Part shown: piece after piece, positions 1 through 5,133 of the stretch
Numbering within the stretch: the stretch's first letter is position 1
How the letters are laid out: every line of letters starts with the position of its first letter
Origin: an uncultured Collinsella sp.
GTDB taxonomy: Bacteria; Actinomycetota; Coriobacteriia; Coriobacteriales; Coriobacteriaceae
Assembly: GCA_902478865.1 (NCBI GenBank)
Contig: CABSNA010000102.1
Coordinates: 1-5,133, forward strand
Length of the DNA: 5,133 nt
Direction: 5' to 3'
Translations under genes and position numbers: made by a program
The notes under the pieces: generated by a model
The model's database searches: none
What the model saw: only the letters and a program-made list of their open reading frames with translations
What the model was told of the DNA's origin: nothing

Positions 1-173
1 AAGTTGCGGCTCGGATGGGTTCGAGACGCGTTGGTCTCGGCCTCGGTGGCTATTGGGGCGGTTTTGATTGACTGCGGAGTCAGTCGGGATAGGCACCTGG
101 GTCGCTGACGCGGTTTTGTGTATGGGCAGGGTGGTTGTTTGGGCGGTTGGAGCTGCCAGCTGATTTGGCGACA
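1..173. other. Unassigned stretch with no supported gene
   Basis: I see no gene I can defend here. The plus frame from base 1 stays open for 35 codons to a TGA at 106-108, reads as a weakly hydrophobic tail (LVSASVAIGAVLID in the middle) and has fairly G/C-rich third positions. It could be the last codons of a gene entering from the left, but the evidence is too thin for a CDS call. Two small hairpins are visible. One is a 6-bp stem at 22-27/34-39 (CGAGAC/GTCTCG). The other is an 8-bp stem with one G-T pair at 66-73/78-85 with loop GCGG. Neither is followed by a T-run on either strand, so neither looks like an intrinsic terminator. Confidence 0.4.
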
Positions 174-211
174 TAAAACAAAACAGCCCAGAGGACATAG
201 CATCTGAGCTG
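174..211 (-). terminator. Intrinsic terminator of the tRNA-Val gene
   Basis: Read on the minus strand, a 9-bp stem (CAGCTCAGA pairing with TCTGGGCTG, one G-U pair) encloses a 10-base loop and is followed at once by TTTTGTTTT. It begins eight bases after the encoded CCA of the tRNA, the expected place for the end of a monocistronic tRNA transcript. The plus-strand reading has no T-run after the stem, so the terminator acts on the minus strand. Confidence 0.8.
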
Positions 212-219
212 CAAATATT

Positions 220-294
220 TGGTGGGCGTTAGAAGATTTGAACTTCTGACCTCTTCCGTGTCAGGGAAGCGCTCTCCCCCTGAGCTAAACGCCC
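220..294 (-). tRNA. tRNA-Val, anticodon GAC
   Basis: The minus strand folds into a complete cloverleaf. The acceptor stem GGGCGTT (294-288) pairs perfectly with AACGCCC (230-224), the discriminator base is A, and CCA is encoded at 222-220. The D stem is GCTC/GAGC with a compact loop AGGGGGA. The anticodon stem is CTTCC/GGAAG with loop CTGACAC, placing GAC at positions 34-36, which reads the valine codons GUC and GUU. The T stem is AGAAG/CTTCT with loop TTCAAAT. All four stems are fully paired, so this should be a functional gene. It has its own promoter and terminator and no neighbouring tRNA within the window. It supplies charged tRNA-Val to the ribosome in the cytoplasm. Confidence 0.96.
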
Positions 295-323
295 GATCAA
301 GGGTGCGCAAGCGCGCAAGGGAT

Positions 324-352
324 AATATAACGGAGCCTGAACTCGGTGGCAA
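324..352 (-). promoter_or_regulatory. Sigma70-type promoter of tRNA-Val
   Basis: On the minus strand, TTGCCA (352-347) and TATATT (329-324) are separated by exactly 17 bases, close to the consensus TTGACA-N17-TATAAT. A start about seven bases downstream would give a short leader of roughly 20-25 bases before the tRNA 5' end at 294, to be removed by RNase P. The leader region contains a small G/C hairpin (304-308 with 313-317). Confidence 0.7.
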
Positions 353-583
353 GAACATTTTTAAAAATCGCTTACATTGTGGAATTCGGGGGCTTTGTCG
401 TATCCATTTCAAAAGAGCCTGCTGCCGCGATTTGGCTGTCGCATAATGCAAGGCCATTGCGGTATCGAGCTATGGAAAGACGCCTGCGGAATTGTCCTAC
501 CGATAAGCGGACAAGCCTCCAGCTGGTGACTTCGCCGTGGTAAGGTAAGCCGAATTGTTTCCAAGCTGTTTCGGGGGAGTGGA
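353..583 (+). promoter_or_regulatory. Gene-free leader upstream of the EamA transporter
   Basis: No coding frame here looks real. Visible elements on the plus strand are CATAAT at 442-447, which resembles a -10 box but has no convincing -35 at 16-18 bases, and a 6-bp perfect inverted repeat TTGTCC/GGACAA at 492-497/509-514 with an 11-base loop. There is also an 8-base palindrome CCAGCTGG at 519-526. The ribosome binding site GGGGGAG is at 573-579, four bases before the ATG at 584. I do not recognise any known riboswitch family. The promoter of the transporter gene must lie somewhere here, but I cannot place it firmly. Confidence 0.4.
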
Positions 584-1606
584 ATGAGCAAAGAGTGTGT
601 CGAGCAGGTCGAAGGCGCAGGGGCTTCGGTGCCGATGACCGATATATCGAACATTGATGTGCCCGAGGGCACCGACGAGCTCAGCCGTGACACCCGTCAC
701 GCATGGCGCGACCGCTTGAACAGCGCTTCGACGCGCAAGATGATTACGGGCGTCTTGGCTACGCTGGTGGGCGGTTCGTTTTGGGGCTTCTCGGGTACCA
801 GCGCGAGTTTTTTGTTCGATACCTACCATGTCGATACGCTGTGGCTTATGAGCATACGGCAGATTCTCGCCGGTCTGCTCTTTATGGCTGTGGTTGTCAC
901 GCGCGACCGCGCACGCCTGGTTAAGCTCTGGACCACACCCGCCGATCGCAAGCAGCTGCTGCTCTTTACCGCCTTTGGCCTGCTGTTCAACCAGTTTTGC
1001 TATCTTTCGGCCGTGCGCCTGACGAACGCCGGAACCGCGACGGTGCTCCAGTGCCTGCAGCTCGTTATCATCATGGGCTACACCTGCGTGACCGATCGCC
1101 GCATGCCGCGTACTCGCGAAGTCATCGGCATTGGCCTGGCTCTGGGTGGAACCTTTTTAATCGCCACCGGCGGCGACCCCACCAGCCTGAATATTTCGCC
1201 GCTTGGCCTGGCAGCAGGTCTTATGTGTGCGGTCAGCGCCGCGTGTATGGCGGTGATTCCCGCCAAGATCCTGCCCGAATACGGCAGCCCCATCGTCACG
1301 GGCTCGGCAATGCTCACAGCGGGCGTGGTCTCGTGCGTCTTCGTGCGGCCTTGGGCGCATATGCCGGCGCTCGACGCTGCCGGCATCGAGGCGCTCGCGG
1401 TGTTCGTGGTTATCGGCTCGTTTTTTGCTTACATGCTTTATATGCAGGGCGTTAAGGACATCGGCTCGGTGCGCGCGAGCCTCATCGGAACTGTGGAGCC
1501 GGTTTCGGCGACCATCACCAGCGCCGTTATGCTGGGGACGGTGTTTTTGCCGACCGACCTTATCGGCTTTGCCATGATCATCGTGATGATGTTCCTTACG
1601 GTGTAG
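584..1606 (+). CDS. EamA/DMT-family membrane transporter
   Basis: A 340-residue integral membrane protein of the drug/metabolite transporter superfamily, built from two EamA repeats. Ten hydrophobic helices can be placed at about 53-75, 85-105, 124-144, 149-167, 178-196, 206-226, 235-254, 268-288, 293-316 and 321-340. Repeat one covers roughly 58-196 and repeat two 207-340. The second repeat has the family hallmark GTVEPVSA (302-309) at the start of helix nine, preceded by the short basic loop KDIGSVRAS. Such proteins export or import small metabolites such as amino acids, sugars or nucleosides by secondary transport. The substrate cannot be read from sequence. The start at 584 is chosen because GGGGGAG sits four bases upstream. 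Later ATGs (codons 18 and 53) lack a comparable site. This start leaves about 52 hydrophilic, acidic residues before helix one, longer than usual for the family. The protein ends almost directly after helix ten. Confidence 0.88.
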   Translation: MSKECVEQVEGAGASVPMTDISNIDVPEGTDELSRDTRHAWRDRLNSASTRKMITGVLATLVGGSFWGFSGTSASFLFDTYHVDTLWLMSIRQILAGLLFMAVVVTRDRARLVKLWTTPADRKQLLLFTAFGLLFNQFCYLSAVRLTNAGTATVLQCLQLVIIMGYTCVTDRRMPRTREVIGIGLALGGTFLIATGGDPTSLNISPLGLAAGLMCAVSAACMAVIPAKILPEYGSPIVTGSAMLTAGVVSCVFVRPWAHMPALDAAGIEALAVFVVIGSFFAYMLYMQGVKDIGSVRASLIGTVEPVSATITSAVMLGTVFLPTDLIGFAMIIVMMFLTV

Positions 1607-1674
1607 CTAGCGCCGCCGCCAAGACAGAAAAGGTGTTGTGCCGCATTTTCGCCAATTGATGTCCGTGTCTGGAG

Positions 1675-1704
1675 TTTAGCTGTCGATGCTCAAAATGCCA
1701 TAAA
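1675..1704 (+). promoter_or_regulatory. Candidate weak promoter of the DUF4012 gene
   Basis: TTTAGC (1675-1680) and CATAAA (1699-1704) lie 18 bases apart. The -35 matches consensus at three of six positions and the -10 at four of six. A start near 1711 would give a leader of about 45 bases before the ATG at 1756. The -10 overlaps the left arm of the inverted repeat at 1698-1719, so the two readings (promoter with operator, or terminator) compete. Confidence 0.25.
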
Positions 1705-1725
1705 CTAGCAACGTTATGGACTTTT
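1692..1725. repeat. Inverted repeat between the EamA and DUF4012 genes
   Basis: CCATAA (1698-1703) and TTATGG (1714-1719) form a perfect 6-bp inverted repeat around a 10-base centre. It is flanked symmetrically by AAAA (1692-1695) and TTTT (1722-1725) after two mismatched pairs. The A-tract, stem, T-tract layout resembles a bidirectional intrinsic terminator that could end the transporter transcript. However, the stem is A/T-rich and the loop long, so it would be weak. It may instead be an operator for a dimeric repressor at the promoter of the next gene. Confidence 0.35.
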
Positions 1726-1743
1726 TCATTGCGACTCAATTGC

Positions 1744-1748
1744 GAGGA
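1744..1748 (+). promoter_or_regulatory. Ribosome binding site fixing the DUF4012 start
   Basis: GAGGA lies seven bases before the ATG at 1756. It falls inside the nine-codon extension that would arise from a TTG start at 1729. That upstream TTG has no purine-rich site of its own, so 1756 is the better start. Confidence 0.75.
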
Positions 1749-1755
1749 TTTCTTT

Positions 1756-4068
1756 ATGGCTGGTAATCACTTTAAGGGCAGCGATAGCGGCCGCCCTGCA
1801 GTTCCGCCGCGTCCGAACGGGGCTGGTAAGGCCGGCACGCCGGGCGGCGCTGGACAGGGCGGTTCCGGTAAGCGCGTGTCCCCGGGCGAGACGGCGATGT
1901 TTACCGCTCTGTACGAGCAGTCTCAAAAGGCAAAAAAGACCGGCCGTGCAAGAGGGAATGTCTTTGCGGGCGGTGCAACCTCCACGTCGCAGCCGAGCGG
2001 GGCTCCTTCGGTACCCGCGAACAACGCAGGTGCTGCCAACGCCGCGAATGCCGCCGGTAACGTTAATGCCGACAAGGCCGCCAACAATACTCCCTCTGCC
2101 GGTGGCGCGGGGCTTACGGGTAACCTTGGCACGATTTACACCGGCGCCTCCGAGACTGGCACGTTTGCCCGCCTGGATGATAGCGGTGCCGAGTTTGCGG
2201 GCTCGGGTTCCAAGGAAGATTATTACGATTTTGGCTTGAACTACGGTAGCGACGCTTCGTCGAGTTCGACCTCTGACGGTCTGGTCCGTCATCGCCATCG
2301 CAAGGGCGAGCGCAAAAAGCGTCACACCGGCGCCATTATTGCCGCTGTAGTCGCGGTGCTTCTCGTTGCGCTTGGCGCAAGCGGCTTTATGCTGCTTAAC
2401 TCGGCAAAAACCGTGAAGAGCCAGGCAAAGGAAACTGTCGAGATCGTCGGTGGCCTTAAGGACAAGGTCACGTCGGGCGATTTTTCGACGCTGCCTGACG
2501 AAGCGAAGAAGATCGATGAGCTCTGCGGCAGCATGAAGAAGGAGACCGCGAGTCCGGTGTGGACGATGGCTTCGTTCATCCCAGTGTATGGCAGCGACAT
2601 TAACGCCGTCCGCACCATGGTCGATGCTCTGTCCGATGTTTCGAGCGGCGCGCTGGTCCCCATGGCCGATAATCTCGCTCAGGCAACGCCCGGCAAGCTG
2701 TTCCAGGACGGGACAATCAATGTGTCTGCGCTGCAGGCGGTCGCCGATTCGCTCTCCGATAGTTCGAAGGTGTTCAAGAGCGCCAACGAGAAGATCCAGA
2801 GCATTGGCGATACTCATATTTCCCAGGTGACCGAGCTGGTCGATAAGGCCAAGGACGGCTTTACCACCCTCAACGGCGCGGTTGACGCGGCGGAGAAGGT
2901 CGCCCCCGTCCTTCCCCAGATGCTCGGTGCCAACGGCCAGACGCGCAACTACCTTGTGTACGCCATGAACAACGTCGAGATTCGTGCCTGCGGCGGCTTC
3001 GGCGGTTCGCAGGGCTTGATTTCGGTCACCAACGGCCAGATGTCGATTGGCGAGTTTGTTCCCCGCATTGGACTCAGCGAGGATGAGGCAGTCGAGAGCG
3101 TCGACGAAGAGGATGAGGCGCTGTTCGGCAACCACAGCAACCTGTACAACTCGGGCAATACCTATTCGCCTGATTGGCCCCGCAACTCGCAGCGTGTCGC
3201 AGCCCTGTGGAAATCTCAATATGGCCAGGACGTTGACGGTGTCGTGGGTATTGACCCGGTGTTCCTGCAGTATCTGCTGGGCCTGGTCGGTAACGTGTCG
3301 CTGCCCGACGGAACGGTTGTCGACGGCACCAACGCTGCAAAGGTCCTCATGCACGATGTGTACTGGAACTATCCGGTCGAGGAGTCGGACGGCATCTTTG
3401 CATCCGTCGCCAGCGCTGCCTTTGACAAGATCCTTGGCGGTATCGGCGACGTCGATGTCGCGAACCTTGTCAGCGCCGTTGAGCGCGGTGCCGAAGAGGG
3501 CCGCCTGATCGCGTGGATGAAAAATGATGACGAGCAGAACGCTATCAAGGAGATGAACATCGACGCCTCGCTGCCCGATCCGGATGACCCGAGTGAAGAT
3601 CCCGTTGCTGGTGTCTACTTTAACAACCTGAGCTTCTCCAAGCTCGACTGGTACCTGAACGCCGATACGCAGATTGGCCAGGGCGTCAAGAACGGCGACG
3701 GCACGTGCTCGTATCGCATCACCGTTACCCTGACGAACATCATGACGCAGGAGGAGGCAGGCAAGCTGCCCGACTACGTCGCGGCGAGCGCGCCCGATGC
3801 CGCGCGCGACGACGAGCGTCTGCATGTCTCGTTGTTTGCCCCGACGGGCGGCAACATTACTGATCTGACCGTCGAGGGCACCCAGTTTGGTCTTGGCGCC
3901 GCTACGTGGCATGGAATCCCCTTCTATTCGGGCACCGTTGACCTGCATGCTGGCGAGACGACGACGATCACGTATACGCTGACCACGTCGGCCGAGGCGG
4001 GGGACAAGCCGCTTACGCTGCGTCAGACTCCTACATGCCAGGCGGCTCGCGACAGCGCGTCGGCGTAG
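1756..4068 (+). CDS. Membrane-anchored DUF4012 domain protein
   Basis: A 770-residue protein of unknown function. Residues 1-178 are a low-complexity cytoplasmic region rich in Gly, Ala, Asn and Ser (for example AANAANAAGN near 93-102). A basic block HRHRKGERKKRH (179-190) precedes a single transmembrane helix (about 193-213), so by the positive-inside rule the rest is outside. Residues 220-390 look largely helical. The DUF4012 core follows: RNYLVYAMNNVEIRACGGFG (397-416), then SPDWPRNSQRVAALW (471-485), then VDGVVGIDPVFLQYLLGLVG (493-512), and a C-terminal KLDWYLN segment (629-635). Acidic loops occur at 441-455 and 608-615. There is no LPXTG anchor. Four cysteines (257, 412, 651, 761) all lie outside the membrane. 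Coding is uninterrupted and codon use matches the neighbours. The gene lies 83 bases upstream of glmM, which suggests an envelope role, but no activity is established. The family call rests on recognised motifs, not a search. Confidence 0.85.
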   Translation: MAGNHFKGSDSGRPAVPPRPNGAGKAGTPGGAGQGGSGKRVSPGETAMFTALYEQSQKAKKTGRARGNVFAGGATSTSQPSGAPSVPANNAGAANAANAAGNVNADKAANNTPSAGGAGLTGNLGTIYTGASETGTFARLDDSGAEFAGSGSKEDYYDFGLNYGSDASSSSTSDGLVRHRHRKGERKKRHTGAIIAAVVAVLLVALGASGFMLLNSAKTVKSQAKETVEIVGGLKDKVTSGDFSTLPDEAKKIDELCGSMKKETASPVWTMASFIPVYGSDINAVRTMVDALSDVSSGALVPMADNLAQATPGKLFQDGTINVSALQAVADSLSDSSKVFKSANEKIQSIGDTHISQVTELVDKAKDGFTTLNGAVDAAEKVAPVLPQMLGANGQTRNYLVYAMNNVEIRACGGFGGSQGLISVTNGQMSIGEFVPRIGLSEDEAVESVDEEDEALFGNHSNLYNSGNTYSPDWPRNSQRVAALWKSQYGQDVDGVVGIDPVFLQYLLGLVGNVSLPDGTVVDGTNAAKVLMHDVYWNYPVEESDGIFASVASAAFDKILGGIGDVDVANLVSAVERGAEEGRLIAWMKNDDEQNAIKEMNIDASLPDPDDPSEDPVAGVYFNNLSFSKLDWYLNADTQIGQGVKNGDGTCSYRITVTLTNIMTQEEAGKLPDYVAASAPDAARDDERLHVSLFAPTGGNITDLTVEGTQFGLGAATWHGIPFYSGTVDLHAGETTTITYTLTTSAEAGDKPLTLRQTPTCQAARDSASA

Positions 4069-4105
4069 GGTTTTTCTGGTAGCGCAGATAATCGATTACC
4101 ATTTT

Positions 4106-4132
4106 GGGGCGGACAGGCAATCTGTTCGCCCC
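4106..4132 (+). terminator. Strong hairpin between the DUF4012 gene and glmM
   Basis: GGGGCGGACAG (4106-4116) pairs with CTGTTCGCCCC (4122-4132) over 11 bp with one G-U pair and a five-base loop GCAAT. The stem is very stable. The following bases are TATTTCG, a poor U-tract, so it is at best a leaky terminator of the DUF4012 transcript. It ends only eight bases before the glmM ribosome binding site. It could equally be a 5' stabilising, processing or attenuating element for glmM. A -10-like GATAAT (4087-4092) upstream has no matching -35. It overlaps the 10-base palindrome TAATCGATTA (4089-4098). Confidence 0.5.
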
Positions 4133-4140
4133 TATTTCGT

Positions 4141-4146
4141 AAGGAG
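4141..4146 (+). promoter_or_regulatory. Ribosome binding site of glmM
   Basis: AAGGAG is five bases upstream of the ATG at 4152, a near-consensus site that supports efficient translation and fixes the glmM start. Confidence 0.85.
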
Positions 4147-4151
4147 AGCGC

Positions 4152-5133
4152 ATGAAGTACTTTGGCACCGACGGCTTTCGCGGCGAGGCCAACGTTGGGC
4201 TGACGGTAGAGCACGCTTATAAGATTGGCCGTTTTGTGGGTTGGTATTACGGTGCCAACCGCGAGCGCAAGGCGCGCGTCATCGTGGGCAAAGACACGCG
4301 TCGCTCGAGCTATATGTTCGAGGCGGCGCTGGTGAGCGGTCTGGTCGCGAGCGGTGCGGACGCCTACATGCTGCACGTGATCCCGACGCCGGGCGTGGCG
4401 CATCAGACCGTGGAGGGCTGCTTCGATTGCGGCATCATGATCAGCGCGAGCCACAACCCGTTTTGCGATAACGGCATTAAGCTCGTCAACAGCGACGGCT
4501 TTAAGATGGACGAGGACGTGCTGGAACTCATCGAGGATTACATCGATGGCAAGAGCGAGGTGCCGCTGGCCACGGGCAACCACATTGGCGCCACGGTCGA
4601 TTACATGCAGGGCCGCAACCGCTATATTGCCTCGCTCATCGCGAGCGCGAACTTTTCGCTGCAGGGCGTCAAGATCGGTCTCGACTGCGCCAACGGCTCG
4701 GCGTCCTCGGTGGCCAAGCCGGTGTTCGACGCGCTGGGCGCCGACGTGCGCGTGATCAATGCCGCGCCCGACGGTTTTAACATCAATGTGGACTGCGGCT
4801 CTACGCATATGGAGCGTCTGCAGCGCCACGTGGTGGAGCAGGGCTTGGACGTGGGCTTTGCCTATGACGGCGATGCCGACCGCTGCCTGGCCGTGGATGA
4901 GCGCGGTCGCGTGGTCGATGGCGACCAGATCCTGTACGTGTGCGGCGTGTACCTGAACAAGCACGGGCGACTCTCGGGCGGTACCGTGGTGCCGACGATT
5001 GCCAGCAACTTTGGCCTGATCAAGTCGTTGGAGCTTGCCGGTCTGAGTGCCGTGACCAGCGGCGTGGGCGACCGTCATGTGTATGCCAAGATGCGCGAGG
5101 GCGGCTACAGCCTGGGCGGCGAGCAGACGGGCC
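4152..5133 (+). CDS. Phosphoglucosamine mutase GlmM, N-terminal part
   Basis: This cytoplasmic enzyme converts glucosamine-6-phosphate to glucosamine-1-phosphate, the step before GlmU in UDP-GlcNAc synthesis for peptidoglycan and other wall polymers. The window holds 327 codons of a protein usually about 445-450 residues, so the last quarter, including the phosphate-binding domain four, is beyond the edge. Visible motifs in order are KYFGTDGFRG at the N-terminus (2-11), the catalytic phosphoserine loop ISASHNP (Ser100), and CGSTH (215-219). Next come the magnesium loop DGDADR (Asp239, Asp241, Asp243), GVGDRHVYAKM (304-314) and the sugar-specificity loop GGEQTG (322-327), which favours GlmM over phosphoglucomutase or phosphomannomutase. 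All key residues in this part are present, so the enzyme should be active once phosphorylated on Ser100. The start is supported by AAGGAG five bases upstream. Confidence 0.95.
   Translation, partial: MKYFGTDGFRGEANVGLTVEHAYKIGRFVGWYYGANRERKARVIVGKDTRRSSYMFEAALVSGLVASGADAYMLHVIPTPGVAHQTVEGCFDCGIMISASHNPFCDNGIKLVNSDGFKMDEDVLELIEDYIDGKSEVPLATGNHIGATVDYMQGRNRYIASLIASANFSLQGVKIGLDCANGSASSVAKPVFDALGADVRVINAAPDGFNINVDCGSTHMERLQRHVVEQGLDVGFAYDGDADRCLAVDERGRVVDGDQILYVCGVYLNKHGRLSGGTVVPTIASNFGLIKSLELAGLSAVTSGVGDRHVYAKMREGGYSLGGEQTG

Noticed and set aside
12..35. GGTTCGAGAC string resembling a tRNA T-loop
   Set aside because: The flanking bases do not pair into a T stem, and no acceptor or anticodon arm can be found, so it is not a tRNA remnant.
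1..108. Possible C-terminal end of a plus-strand gene entering from the left
   Set aside because: It has only 35 codons, no motif and only weak third-position bias. All three plus frames stay open for 20 codons or more here, so the frame cannot be chosen with confidence.
80..457. Minus-strand open frame running through the tRNA
   Set aside because: It covers a complete tRNA with its promoter and terminator, has no ribosome binding site, and its composition is not protein-like.
1729..1755. Nine-codon upstream extension of the DUF4012 gene from a TTG
   Set aside because: There is no ribosome binding site before the TTG, and the GAGGA element that serves the ATG at 1756 lies inside the extension.
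1726..3948. A 740-codon open frame on the minus strand across the DUF4012 gene
   Set aside because: It is in exact codon register with the sense frame, so its stops would need sense TTA, CTA or TCA codons, which this G/C-rich genome avoids. Its protein is Arg/His/Val-rich with no domain. The sense frame has motifs and a ribosome binding site.
4023..5078. A 351-codon open frame on the minus strand across glmM
   Set aside because: It has the same in-register complement effect. The translation is rich in His, Ala and Arg and lacks any recognisable motif.
1..5133. CRISPR array, insertion sequence, phage or toxin-antitoxin genes
   Set aside because: No spaced direct repeats, transposase motifs, terminal repeat pairs or small paired genes are visible on either strand.

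Overview
The window looks like ordinary chromosomal DNA from a high-GC Gram-positive bacterium. Reasons: G/C-rich third codon positions, almost no TTA, CTA or TCA codons, strong purine-rich ribosome binding sites, and a DUF4012 membrane protein beside an actinobacterial-type glmM. My best guess is class Coriobacteriia (a Collinsella-like gut actinobacterium). This is inferred from gene content and base composition, not from a database match.

Layout. Positions 1-173 hold no gene I can support. A tRNA-Val (anticodon GAC, CCA encoded) lies on the minus strand at 220-294. It forms a self-contained unit with its own sigma70-type promoter (324-352) and a good intrinsic terminator (174-211). A long leader (about 353-583) then precedes three plus-strand genes. 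These are an EamA/DMT-family ten-helix transporter (584-1606), a large single-pass membrane protein with an extracytoplasmic DUF4012 domain (1756-4068), and the first 327 codons of glmM, phosphoglucosamine mutase (4152 to the window end, truncated by the edge).

How they relate. The EamA gene is separated from the DUF4012 gene by about 150 bases that carry a weak inverted repeat with A/T flanks. It is probably a separate transcription unit. The DUF4012 gene and glmM are 83 bases apart with a strong hairpin between them, so they could be one operon with an attenuating or processing hairpin, or two units. GlmM makes glucosamine-1-phosphate for UDP-GlcNAc and hence the cell wall. The DUF4012 protein faces the cell wall side of the membrane. 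A shared envelope theme is plausible but inferred.

I found no CRISPR array, insertion sequence, phage gene or toxin-antitoxin pair. The most interesting item is the DUF4012 protein: its function is unknown, its conserved core resembles LytR-CpsA-Psr (LCP) proteins in motif layout, and it sits next to glmM.
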